Below, piece by piece: positions 28,201 through 40,100 of a stretch of 64,000 bases of DNA; positions within the stretch are counted from its first letter, which is position 1; each line of letters opens with the position of its first letter. The position numbers were made by a program, and so were the translations under genes. The stretch comes from Nemertoderma westbladi (Eukaryota; Xenacoelomorpha; Nemertodermatida; Nemertodermatidae), in the NCBI GenBank assembly GCA_032718475.1, contig JAUCBJ010000109.1, forward strand, positions 17,592 to 81,591, given 5' to 3'. Under the pieces are notes generated by a model. It was not told where the DNA came from and searched no databases. It saw only the letters and a program-made list of their open reading frames with translations.

Positions 28201-31200
28201 ACAGCTATATGTAGATGTGGCGGATTACCTTACTACAGTAGTACTCCATCTACAGCTATATGTAGATGTGGTGGTTTACCTTACTACAGTAGTACTCCAT
28301 CTACAGCTATATGTAGATGTGGTGGGTTACCTTACTACAGTAGTACTCCATCTACAGCTATATGTAGATGTGGTGGTTTACCTTACTACAGTAGTACTCC
28401 ATCAACAGCTATGTAGATGTGGTGACTTGACTTACTACAGTATTACTCTATCTACAGCTATATGTAGATGTGGTGGTTTACCCTACTACAGTAGTATTCC
28501 ATCAACAGCTATGTAGATGTGGTGACTTACCTTACTACAGTAGTACTCCATCAACAGCTATGTAGATGTGGTGCCTTACCTTACTACAGTAGTACTCCAT
28601 CAACAGCTATGTAGATGTGGTGACTTACCTTACTACAGTAGTACTCCATCAACAGCTATGTATATGTGGTGGTTTACCTTACTACAGTAGTACTCCATCA
28701 CCAGCTATGTAGATGTGGTGACTTACCTTACTACAGTAGTACTCCATCAACAGCTATGTAGATGTGGTGGTTTACCTTACTACAGTAGTACTCCATCAAC
28801 AGCTATGTAGATGTGGTGGTTTACCTTACTACAGTAGTACTCCATCTACAGCTATATGTAGATGTGGTGGTTTACCTTACTACAGTAGTACTCCATCAAC
28901 AGCTATGTAGATGTGGTGGTTTACCTTACTACAGTAGTACTCCATCAACAGCTATGTAGATGTGGTGACTTGACTTACTACAGTAGTACTCCATCAACAG
29001 CTATGTAGATGTGGTGGTTTACCTTACTACAGTAGTACTCCATCTACAGCTATATGTAGATGTGGTGGTTTACCTTACTACAGTAGTACTCCATCAACAG
29101 CTATGTAGATGTGGTGGTTTACCTTACTACAGTAGTACTCCATCAACAGCTATGTAGATGTGGTGACTTACCTTACTACAGTAGTACTCCATCAACAGCT
29201 ATGTAGATGTGGTGGTTTACCTTACTACAGTAGTACTCCATCAACAGCTATGTAGATGTGGTGGTTTACCTTACTACAGTAGTACTCCATCTACAGCTAT
29301 ATGTAGATGTGGTGGTTTACCTTACTACAGTAGTACTCCATCTACAGCTATATGTAGATGTGGTGGTTTACCTTACTACAGTAGTACTCCATCAACAGCT
29401 ATGTAGATGTGGTGACTTGACTTACTACAGTAGTACTCCATCAACAGCTATGTAGATGTGGTGGTTTACCTTACTACAGTAGTACTCCATCTACAGCTAT
29501 ATGTAGATGTGGTGGTTTACCTTACTACAGTAGTACTCCATCAACAGCTATGTAGATGTGGTGACTTGACTTACTACAGTAGTACTCCATCAACAGCTAT
29601 ATGTAGATGTGGTGGTTTACCCTACTACAGTAGTACTCCATCAACAGCTATGTAGATGTGGTGACTTACCTTACTACAGTAGTACTCCATCAACAGCTAT
29701 GTAAATGTGGTGCCTTACCTTACTACAGTAGTACTCCATCAGCATTCAGCAGCTATGTAGATGTGGTGACTTACCTTACTACAGTAGTACTCCATCAACA
29801 GCTATGTAGATGTGGTGGTTTACCTTACTACAGTAGTACTCCATCACCAGCTATGTAGATGTGGTGACTTACCTTACTACAGTAGTACTCCATCAACAGC
29901 TATGTAGATGTGGTGGTTTACCTTACTACAGTAGTACTCCATCAACAGCTATGTAGATGTGGTGGTTTACCTTACTACAGTAGTACTCCATCAACAGCTA
30001 TGTAGATGTGGTGGTTTACCTTACTACAGTAGTACTCCATCTACAGCTATATGTAGATGTGGTGGTTTACCTTACTACAGTAGTACTCCATCAACAGCTA
30101 TGTAGATGTGGTGACTTGACTTACTACAGTATTACTCCATCTACAGCTATATGTAGATGTGGTGGTTTACCTTACTACAGTAGTACTCCATCACCAGCTA
30201 TGTAGATGTGGTGACTTACCTTACTACAGTAGTACTCCATCAACAGCTATGTAGATGTGGTGGTTTACCTTACTACAGTAGTACTCCATCAACAGCTATG
30301 TAGATGTGGTGGTTTACCTTACTACAGTAGTACTCCATCAACAGCTATGTAGATGTGGTGGTTTACCTTACTACAGTAGTACTCCATCTACAGCTATGTA
30401 GATGTGGTGGTTTACCTTACTACAGTAGTACTCCATCAACAGCTATGTAGATGTGGTGGTTTACCTTACTACAGTAGTACTCCATCAACAGCTATGTAGA
30501 TGTGGTGGTTTACCTTACTACAGTAGTACTCCATCTACAGCTATATGTAGATGTGGTGGTTTACCTTACTACAGTAGTACTCCATCAACAGCTATGTAGA
30601 TGTGGTGACTTGACTTACTACAGTATTACTCCATCTACAGCTATATGTAGATGTGGTGGTTTACCTTACTACAGTAGTACTCCATCACCAGCTATGTAGA
30701 TGTGGTGACTTACCTTACTACAGTAGTACTCCATCAACAGCTATGTAGATGTGGTGGTTTACCTTACTACAGTAGTACTCCATCAACAGCTATGTAGATG
30801 TGGTGGTTTACCTTACTACAGTAGTACTCCATCAACAGCTATGTAGATGTGGTGGTTTACCTTACTACAGTAGTACTCCATCTACAGCTATGTAGATGTG
30901 GTGGTTTACCTTACTACAGTAGTACTCCATCAACAGCTATGTAGATGTGGTGGTTTACCTTACTACAGTAGTACTCCATCAACAGCTATGTAGATGTGGT
31001 GGTTTACCTTACTACAGTAGTACTCCATCTACAGCTATATGTAGATGTGGTGGTATACCTTACTACAGTAGTACTCCATCAACAGCTATGTAGATGTGGT
31101 GACTTGACTTACTACAGTATTACTCCATCTACAGCTATATGTAGATGTGGTGGTTTACCCTACTACAGTAGTACTCCATCAACAGCTATGTAGATGTGGT

Positions 31201-34100
31201 GGTTTACCTTACTACAGTAGTACTCCATCAACAGCTATGTAGATGTGGTGACTTACCTTACTACAGTAGTACTCCATCAACAGCTATGTAGATGTGGTGG
31301 TTTACCTTACTACAGTAGTACTCCATCAACAGCTATGTAGATCTGGTGGTTTACCTTACTACAGTAGTACTCCATCAGTAGTACTCCATCTACAGCTATA
31401 TGTAGATGTGGTGGCTTACCTTACTACAGTAGTACTCCGTCAACAACGTAGATGTGGTGGTTTACCTTACTACAGTAGTACTCCATCAACAGCTATGTAG
31501 ATGTGGTGGTTTACCTTACTACAGTAGTACTCCATCACCAACAATGTAGACGTGGTGGTTTACCTTACTACAGTAGTACTCCATCAACAGCTATGTAGAT
31601 GTGGTGACTTGCCTTACTACAGTAGTACTCCATCTACAGCTATATGTAGATGTGGTGGTTTACCCTACTACAGTAGTACTCCATCAACAGCTATGTAGAT
31701 GTGGTGACTTACCTTACTACAGTAGTACTCCATCAACAGCTATGTAGATGTAGTGGTTTACCTTACTACAGTAGTACTCCATCTACAGCTATATGTAGAT
31801 GTGGTGGTTTAACTTACTACAGTAGTACTCCATCAACAGCTATGAAGATGTGGTGACTTACCTCACTACAGTAGTACTCCATCAACAGCTATGTAGATGT
31901 GGTGGTTTACCTTACTACAGTAGTACTCCATCAACAGCTATGTAGATGTAGTGGTTTACCTTACTACAGTAGTACTCCATCTACAGCTATATGTAGATGT
32001 GGTGGTTTAACTTACTACAGTAGTACTCCATCAACAGCTATGTATGTGGTGGCTTACCTTACTACAGTAGTACTCCATCAACAGCTATGTAGATGTGGTG
32101 ACTTACCTTACTACAGTAGTACTTCCATCAACAGCTATGTAGATGTGGTGACTTACCTTACTACAGTAGTACTCCATCAACAGCTATGTAGATGTAGTGG
32201 TTTACCTTACTACAGTAGTACTCCATCTACAGCTATATGTAGATGTGGTTAACTTACTACAGTAGTACTCCATCAACAGCTATGTAGATGTGGTGGCTTA
32301 CCTTACTACAGTAGTACTCCATCAACAGCTATGTAGATGTGGTGGCTTACCTTACTACAGTAGTACTCCATCAACAGCTATGTAGATGTGGTGACTTACC
32401 TTACTACAGTAGTACTTCCATCAACAGCTATGTAGATGTGGTGACTTACCTTACTACAGTAGTACTCCATCAACAGCTATGTAGATGTAGTGGTTTACCT
32501 TACTACAGTAGTACTCCATCTACAGCTATATGTAGATGTGGTTAACTTACTACAGTAGTACTCCATCAACAGCTATGAAGATGTGGTGACTTACCTCACT
32601 ACAGTAGTACTCCATCAACAGCTATGTATAGATGTGGTGACTTACCTTACTACAGTAGTACTCCATCAACAGCTATGAAGATGTGGTGACTTACCTCACT
32701 ACAGTAGTACTCCATCAACAGCTATGTATAGATGTGGTGACTTACCTTACTACAGTAGTACTCCATCAACAGCTATGTAGATGTGGTGGTTTACCTTACT
32801 ACAGTAGTACTCCATCAACAGCTATGTAGATGTGGTGGTTTACCTTACTACAGTAGTACTCCATCAACAGCTATGTAGATGTGGTGGTTTACCTTACTAC
32901 AGTAGTACTCCATCTACAGCTATATGTAGATGTGGTGGTTTACCTTACTACAGTAGTACTCCATCAACAGCTATGTAGATGTGGTGACTTGACTTACTAC
33001 AGTATTACTCCATCTACAGCTATATGTAGATGTGGTGGTTTACCTTACTACAGTAGTACTCCATCACCAGCTATGTAGATGTGGTGACTTACCTTACTAC
33101 AGTAGTACTCCATCAACAGCTATGTAGATGTGGTGGTTTACCTTACTACAGTAGTACTCCATCAACAGCTATGTAGATGTGGTGGTTTACCTTACTACAG
33201 TAGTACTCCATCAACAGCTATGTAGATGTGGTGGTTTACCTTACTACAGTAGTACTCCATCTACAGCTATGTAGATGTGGTGGTTTACCTTACTACAGTA
33301 GTACTCCATCAACAGCTATGTAGATGTGGTGGTTTACCTTACTACAGTAGTACTCCATCAACAGCTATGTAGATGTGGTGGTTTACCTTACTACAGTAGT
33401 ACTCCATCTACAGCTATATGTAGATGTGGTGGTTTACCTTACTACAGTAGTACTCCATCAACAGCTATGTAGATGTGGTGACTTGACTTACTACAGTATT
33501 ACTCCATCTACAGCTATATGTAGATGTGGTGGTTTACCTTACTACAGTAGTACTCCATCACCAGCTATGTAGATGTGGTGACTTACCTTACTACAGTAGT
33601 ACTCCATCAACAGCTATGTAGATGTGGTGGTTTACCTTACTACAGTAGTACTCCATCAACAGCTATGTAGATGTGGTGGTTTACCTTACTACAGTAGTAC
33701 TCCATCAACAGCTATGTAGATGTGGTGGTTTACCTTACTACAGTAGTACTCCATCTACAGCTATGTAGATGTGGTGGTTTACCTTACTACAGTAGTACTC
33801 CATCAACAGCTATGTAGATGTGGTGGTTTACCTTACTACAGTAGTACTCCATCAACAGCTATGTAGATGTGGTGGTTTACCTTACTACAGTAGTACTCCA
33901 TCTACAGCTATATGTAGATGTGGTGGTATACCTTACTACAGTAGTACTCCATCAACAGCTATGTAGATGTGGTGGTTTACCTTACTACAGTAGTACTTCC
34001 ATCAACAGCTATGTAGATGTGGTGACTTACCTTACTACAGTAGTACTCCATCAACAGCTATGTAGATGTAGTGGTTTACCTTACTACAGTAGTACTCCAT
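25291..34100. repeat. higher-order repeats, 494-bp and 2,775-bp offsets
   Basis: A roughly ten-monomer block of 494 bp recurs at 30008, 30502 and 30996 and again at 32881, 33375 and 33869; 26976 and 27470 form another pair. The block at 25291-25741 reappears at 28066-28516 (offset 2,775). This end, nearest the source exon, has shorter higher-order units than the far end. Confidence 0.8.
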
Positions 34101-34816
34101 CTACAGCTATATGTAGATGTGGTTAACTTACTACAGTAGTACTCCATCAACAGCTATGTAGATGTGGTGGCTTACCTTACTACAGTAGTACTCCATCAAC
34201 AGCTATGTAGATGTGGTGGCTTACCTTACTACAGTAGTACTCCATCAACAGCTATGTAGATGTGGTGACTTACCTTACTACAGTAGTACTTCCATCAACA
34301 GCTATGTAGATGTGGTGACTTACCTTACTACAGTAGTACTCCATCAACAGCTATGTAGATGTAGTGGTTTACCTTACTACAGTAGTACTCCATCTACAGC
34401 TATATGTAGATGTGGTTAACTTACTACAGTAGTACTCCATCAACAGCTATGAAGATGTGGTGGCTTACCTTACTACATTAGTACTCCATCAACAGCTATG
34501 TAGATGTGGTGACTTACCTTACTACAGTAGTACTCCATCAACAGCTATGTAGATGTGGTGGCTTACCTTACTACATTAGTACTCCATCAACAGCTATGTA
34601 GATGTGGTGGTTTACCTTACTACAGTAGTACTCCATCTACAGCTATATGTAGATGTGGTGGTTTAACTTACTACAGTAGTACTCCATCAACAGCTATGAA
34701 GATGTGGTGACTTACTTTACTACAGTAGTACTCCATCAACAGCTATGTAGATGTGGTGGCTTACCTTACTACAGTTGTAGTACTCCATCAACAGCTATGT
34801 AGATGTGGTGACTTAC

Positions 34817-34960
34817 CTTACTACAGTAGTACTCCATCAAAGCCGCGGCTATGTAGATGTGGTGGCCGCAACGCAAATCATCTCTTGCCTTTTTGAACAC
34901 AACGCGGGCCGATTTTATTCCTTCCGCCCTCCTGGCGAATCTCATGTACTGCACGTAGGC
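34817..34960 (-). CDS. CSTF3: CSTF3 internal exon that founded the 49-bp satellite
   Basis: Forty-eight residues, phase 0: [19 protein letters not shown], then VFKKARDD, then [16 protein letters not shown], aligning directly after DPTL with fly and human CstF-77. The acceptor is TTATCTTAG and the donor AAG|GTAAGT (intron from 34816). The last ~43 nt of this exon plus the donor are the template of the satellite that fills the next intron. The coding frame is intact: the 5-nt gap that defines the satellite monomer is absent here. Confidence 0.95.
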
Positions 34961-35084
34961 CTAAGATAATAAATAGCGAATGCGAGCATATTCTAAACAG
35001 TAGAGTTTAGGTTTTCGGATACATAAAATGTATCCATTAAATGGATACAAAAGTGTATGTGGATACAAAAGTGTATGTGGATAC
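34961..35084. repeat. short detached piece of the 18-bp minisatellite near the CSTF3 exon
   Basis: Two full AAAAGTGTATGTGGATAC units (about 35049-35084) and a flanking inverted pair, GGATACA...TGTATCC (35015-35031), lie 50-125 bp upstream of the exon acceptor in gene sense. The main array is 2 kb away. The last eight bases, GTGGATAC (35077-35084), are also the target duplication of the adjacent hAT-type element. Confidence 0.8.
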
Positions 35085-36103
35085 TAGAGTTAAAACAGAG
35101 ACCTGTTTTTCTTAATCCTGGTGAACCAGAGCCCTACCTGGAGAATTATTTTGAAAAATACCGGAGACCAGAGCCAGAGATCAGAGACTTGGCTTATTTT
35201 TCTACTTACAATTTGATTACTCCCCTATAGCACAAACAGGTATACATACGGCCTTAACTATTTTTCTATGGTTCAATTACAGTAAAGTAAATCCAACCCA
35301 TTTCAACTCTTACCCATTGTAAGAAAATAAGCGCACGTACAGTTTGGGAGGCTTAATTAATATTAATTTGGTTATTTGTTTATTAATTCGTTCTTATTTT
35401 GTTATTGTTAGTATAATATGTTACATAAATTTGTTTTGCGCCATAGGTACCGGTACTTTGTTTATTAAAGGCAATTATTTTACAATTGTTCAAATCATAT
35501 ACATTTCAATACTGTATACTCTAAATTTAGTCATTTACGAATACTTAGTGCACAGGTATAGTACTCTACTCGCCCCATTTACAAGCCTCGTTATGCTCGT
35601 TCTCTCCATTTGGTCGTCATAGTATCTATCCTATAACAAATTGAATGGAGATCAGCCCTTTCACTTTCAAACATTATAAGTGCTCAAATTAAGCGCCCTT
35701 ATCCTTAAATAAGAATCATCTTTAGGTGCTAATTTAACTTAAAATTAAACGAAACTTAAATGAATTAAATAGAAGATTATTGGTACATTTATTAGAAATA
35801 GAAATAGTGTAAAAGTGAGTATATAATTGTGTTGATTCAACACAATTATATATATTCACTTGAAGCAGTGTATGTAAAATAGTTAAAAATTAAAGAATTA
35901 ATTGTGAAAAATAATCTTCATTTCACATTTTGTGTTGTACAGGATCTATTTTTAAATATCTATTTCTAATTTATCAAATCACTGATCTCTGGGTAAAATG
36001 TCTGTTTTCAATACCCGGGAACCAGAGACCTATCCGGAGACCGAAAAATAGCCCGGAGAATCCAGAGATCAGAGAACAGTGACAAGTATCTGTTTCAACT
36101 CTA
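35085..36103. mobile_element. non-autonomous hAT-type DNA element
   Basis: It is 1,019 bp, bounded by terminal inverted repeats starting TAGAGTTAAAACAGA on the left and TAGAGTTGAAACAGA on the right (reverse complement). It is flanked by a perfect 8-bp direct repeat GTGGATAC (35077-35084 and 36104-36111). The 8-bp duplication and a terminus fitting the YARNG pattern are hallmarks of the hAT superfamily. Subterminal CCAGAGATCAGAGA motifs occur near both ends. An imperfect hairpin lies at 35811-35862. No transposase is present. It inserted into an 18-bp repeat unit inside a CSTF3 intron. Confidence 0.82.
35811..35862. other. long hairpin inside the hAT-type element
   Basis: Arms TATATAATTGTGTTGA and TCAACACAATTATATA pair perfectly over 16 bp around a single T, and pairing continues imperfectly outward (AAAAGTGAG against TTCACTTG). 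It could be a cruciform or the core of an older nested palindromic element. Confidence 0.75.
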
Positions 36104-36111
36104 GTGGATAC

Positions 36112-37137
36112 ATAAGTTTAGATAATTAGTTACAGTAGTTACAATAGTTTAAATAAATCATGCACCATAAGCAGTTGATATGTCTTATTATTATAATTAT
36201 TAATTATGTTTTTTTAAAAGATATATTTTGGTTAATTAATACAATATCATTAATTATGTCATGAATTTAAAACTTAAAAGAAACGAAAATGCAATATAAT
36301 TATAGCAAATAAAATAACAAAATATGTTTATCAAAGATACAGTTTTATGGAATTCAGGAATTTGATTTATAAATTTGTTATATGGCTGCATATTTTATCT
36401 CAAACTTATATGACTTTTGTTAATTTTGAATAACTATTCTTTTACATAAATTATTATTTTTTGTCCAACTTTTTATCTCTATATTCGAGGAATTGTAAAG
36501 GCATATTTTTTCAGAGGCCAAAGCAAAGGTCAAGGAAAAAATGCTGGAATTAATGAAGAAATAGAATACAACTCAAGTCGCAGATGATAATATTAACTTA
36601 TTAATATTAACCATTTTTAAAAGCGTGAGGGCATTCATTATTTTATAACAACAGCTATAATTTTAGGTCTATCTAGTGGTAGTTGTAATCTGCAATTAAT
36701 AGCGTAAATTGATATAAATGATACAATATTCATGTGATTAATTTATTATTTAGCATTTGCAGTTGTGATAATTTAATGTAAGGTATCAAAATTTCATACT
36801 TCGTTTCTTATTGAACAAAGCTCGCCCTCTCTCGTTTTGTACAATGATCAGCGGTCATAACTCTGAATTGTGATATTTTCACATAATGACGTTTACTAGT
36901 CAGTAAAAACAATTTTAATTCATTATTTTTGTGTTATGGTGTAGGTCCGTTATGCAACAACGTGAAATTGATGTTTTATTAAAAATGGAAATGTTTTATC
37001 GTAGTAACACCCCTATAAACAAACCAAATATATATATAAAGTTATATAGATATACATAACTAATTAAATATTCTTATATCATCAAAATATGTTGTGCATC
37101 CATATTACCAGTCCTACCTATGACTTCCTAATTTGGC
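36112..37137. other. AT-rich intronic sequence
   Basis: This is single-copy AT-rich sequence between the hAT-type element and the 18-bp array, inside a CSTF3 intron. I see no exon, RNA gene or further terminal repeats. Confidence 0.6.
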
Positions 37138-40100
37138 TAAAAAAGTGTATGTGGATGCAAAAGTGTATGCGGATACAAAAGTGTATGTGGATGCAAAAGT
37201 GTATGAGGATACAAAAGTGTATGGGGATACAAAAGTGTATGTGGATACAAAAGTGTATGCGGATAAAAAAGTGTATGTGGATGCAAAAGTGTATGAGGAT
37301 ACAAAAGTGTATGCGGATACAAGAAGTGTATGTGGATACAAAAGTGTATGCGGATAAAAAAGTGTATGTGGATGCAAAAGTGTATGAGGATACAAAAGTG
37401 TATGCGGATACAAAAGTGTATGTGGATGCAAAAGTGTATGAGGATACAAAAGTGTATGCGGATACAAAAGTGTATGTGGATGCAAAAGTGTATGAGGATA
37501 CAAAAGTGTATGGGGATACAAAAGTGTATGTGGATACAAAAGTGTATGCGGATAAAAAAGTGTATGTGGATGCAAAAGTGTATGAGGATACAAAAGTGTA
37601 TGCGGATACAAGAAGTGTATGTGGATACAAACAATGTATGTGGATACAAAAGTGTATGTGGATGCAAAGGTGCATGTGGATACAAAAGTGTATGTGGATA
37701 AAAAAGTGTATGTGGATGCAAAAGTGTATGTGGATAGAAAAACTGTATGTGGATACAATAAGTGTATGTGGATACAAAAGTGTATGTGGATATAAAAAGT
37801 GTATGTGGATACAAAAGTGTATGTGGATAAAAAAGTGTATGTGGATACAAAAGTGTATGCGGATAAAAAAGTGTATGTGGATGCAAAAGTGTATGTGGAT
37901 ACAAAACGTGTACGCGGATACAAAAGTGTATGTGGTTACAAAAGTGTATGTGGATACAAAAGTGTATGTGGATGCAAAGGTGCATGTGGATACAAAAAGT
38001 GTATGTGGATACAATAAGTGTATGTGGATACAAAAGTGTATGTGGATACAAAAAGTGTATGCGGATAAAAAAGTGTATGTGGATACAAAAGTGTATGTGG
38101 ATACAAAAGTGTATGTTGATGCAAAAGTGTATGTGGATAAAAAAGTGTATGTGGATACAAAAAGTGTATGTGGATACAAAAGTGTATGCGGATATAAAAG
38201 TGTATGTGGATACAAAAGTGTATGTGGATACAAAAGTGTATGCGGATACAAGAAGTGTATGTGGATACAAAAGTGTATGCGGATACAAGAAGTGTATGTG
38301 GATACAAACAATGTATGTGGATACAAAAGTGTATGTGGATGCAAAGGTGCATGTGGATACAAAAGTGTATGAGGATACAAAAGTGTATGCGGATACAATA
38401 AGTGTATGTGGATACAAACAATGTATGTGGATACAAAAGTGTATGTGGATGCAAAGGTGCATGTGGATAAAAAAGTGTATGCGGATACAAAAGTGTATGT
38501 GGTTACAAAAGTGTATGTGGATAAAAAAGTGTATGTGGATGCAAAAGTGTATGTGGATAGAAAAACTGTATGTGGATACAATAAGTGTATGTGGATACAA
38601 AAGTGTATGTGGATACAAAAGTGTATGTGGATACAAAAAGTGTATGCGGATAAAAAAGTGTATGTGGATACAAAAGTGTATGTGGATACAAGTGTGTATG
38701 TGGATAAAAAAGTGTATGCGGATACAAAAGTGTATGTGGATACAAAAGTGTATGTGGATACAAAAAGTGTATGCGGATAAAAAAGTGTATGTGGATACAA
38801 AAGTGTATGTGGATACAAGTGTGTATGTGGATAAAAAAGTGTATGCGGATACAAAAGTGTATGCGGATATAAAAGTGTATGTGGATGCAAAAGTGTATGA
38901 GGATACAAAAGTGTATGCGGATACAAGAAGTGTATGTGGATACAAACAATGTATGTGGATACAAAAGTGTATGTGGATGCAAAGGTGCATGTGGATACAA
39001 AAGTGTATGTGGATAAAAAAGTGTATGTGGATGCAAAAGTGTATGTGGATAGAAAAACTGTATGTGGATACAATAAGTGTATGTGGATACAAAAGTGTAT
39101 GTGGATATAAAAAGTGTATGTGGATACAAAAGTGTATGTGGATAAAAAAGTGTATGTGGATACAAAAGTGTATGCGGATAAAAAAGTGTATGTGGATGCA
39201 AAAGTGTATGTGGATACAAAACGTGTACGCGGATACAAAAGTGTATGTGGTTACAAAAGTGTATGTGGATACAAAAGTGTATGTGGATGAAAAGGTGCAT
39301 GTGGATACAAAAAGTGTATGTGGATACAATAAGTGTATGTGGATACAAAAGTGTATGTGGATACAAAAAGTGTATGCGGATAAAAAAGTGTATGTGGATA
39401 CAAAAGTGTATGTGGATACAAAAGTGTATGTTGATGCAAAAGTGTATGTGGATAAAAAAGTGTATGTGGACACAAAAAGTGTATGTGGATACAAAAGTGT
39501 ATGCGGATACAAAAGTGTATGTGGATACAAAAGTGTATGTGGATACAAAAGTGTATGCGGATACAAGAAGTGTATGTGGATACAAAAGTGTATGCGGATA
39601 CAAGAAGTGTATGTGGATACAAACAATGTATGTGGATACAAAAGTGTATGTGGATGCAAAGGTGCTTGTGGATACAAAATTGTATGAGGATACAAAAGTG
39701 TATGCGGATACAAGAAGTGTATGTGGAGTGGATACAAACAATGTATGTGGATACAAAAGTGTATGTGGATGCAAAGGTGCATGTGGATAAAAAAGTGTAT
39801 GCGGATACAAAAGTGTATGTGGTTACAAAAGTGTATGTGGATAAAAAAGTGTATGTGGATGCAAAAGTGTATGTGGATAGAAAAACTGTATGTGGATACA
39901 ATAAGTGTATGTGGATACAAAAGTGTATGTGGATACAAAAGTGTATGTGGATACAAAAAGTGTATGCGGATAAAAAAGTGTATGTGGATACAAAAGTGTA
40001 TGTGGATACAAGTGTGTATGTGGATAAAAAAGTGTATGCGGATACAAAAGTGTATGTGGATACAAAAGTGTATGTGGATACAAAAAGTGTATGCGGATAA

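Larger units (their letters stand above)
7497..34816 (-). repeat. 49-bp satellite derived from the CSTF3 exon end plus its 5' splice site
   Basis: About 27.3 kb of head-to-tail monomers of mostly 49 bp, with 51-bp variants carrying TA insertions, roughly 550 copies. Read on the minus strand (the CSTF3 sense), a monomer is CACCACATCTACATAGC, then GATGGAGTACTACTGTAGT, then AAG followed by GTAAGC, GTAAGT or GTAAAC. The same sequence forms the last ~43 nt of the CSTF3 exon at 34817-34960 plus its donor AAG|GTAAGT, except that the exon has 5 extra nt (CGCGG area). The array begins at that donor. The exon encodes residues conserved from flies to humans ([14 protein letters not shown]), so it is the source and the satellite the derivative. 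A GC-donor variant (AAG|GCAAGT) recurs in many monomers, and a minority have lost the GT. Confidence 0.95.

Noticed and set aside
7850-34419. Dozens of 60-117-codon plus-strand frames of similar sequence
   Set aside because: They are satellite monomers read antisense to the source gene. The frame shifts every 49 bp and there are no independent coding signals.
7497-34816. CRISPR-like regular repetition
   Set aside because: The whole unit repeats with no unique spacers, and the context is an animal intron.
34769-34954. Minus-strand open frame running past the CSTF3 exon into the satellite
   Set aside because: The real exon ends at 34817 with a strong donor. The extra residues are read-through into the first monomer and stop soon after.
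35344-35622. 92-codon open frame in the hAT-type element
   Set aside because: AT-rich low-complexity hydrophobic translation with no similarity to a transposase. Likely chance.
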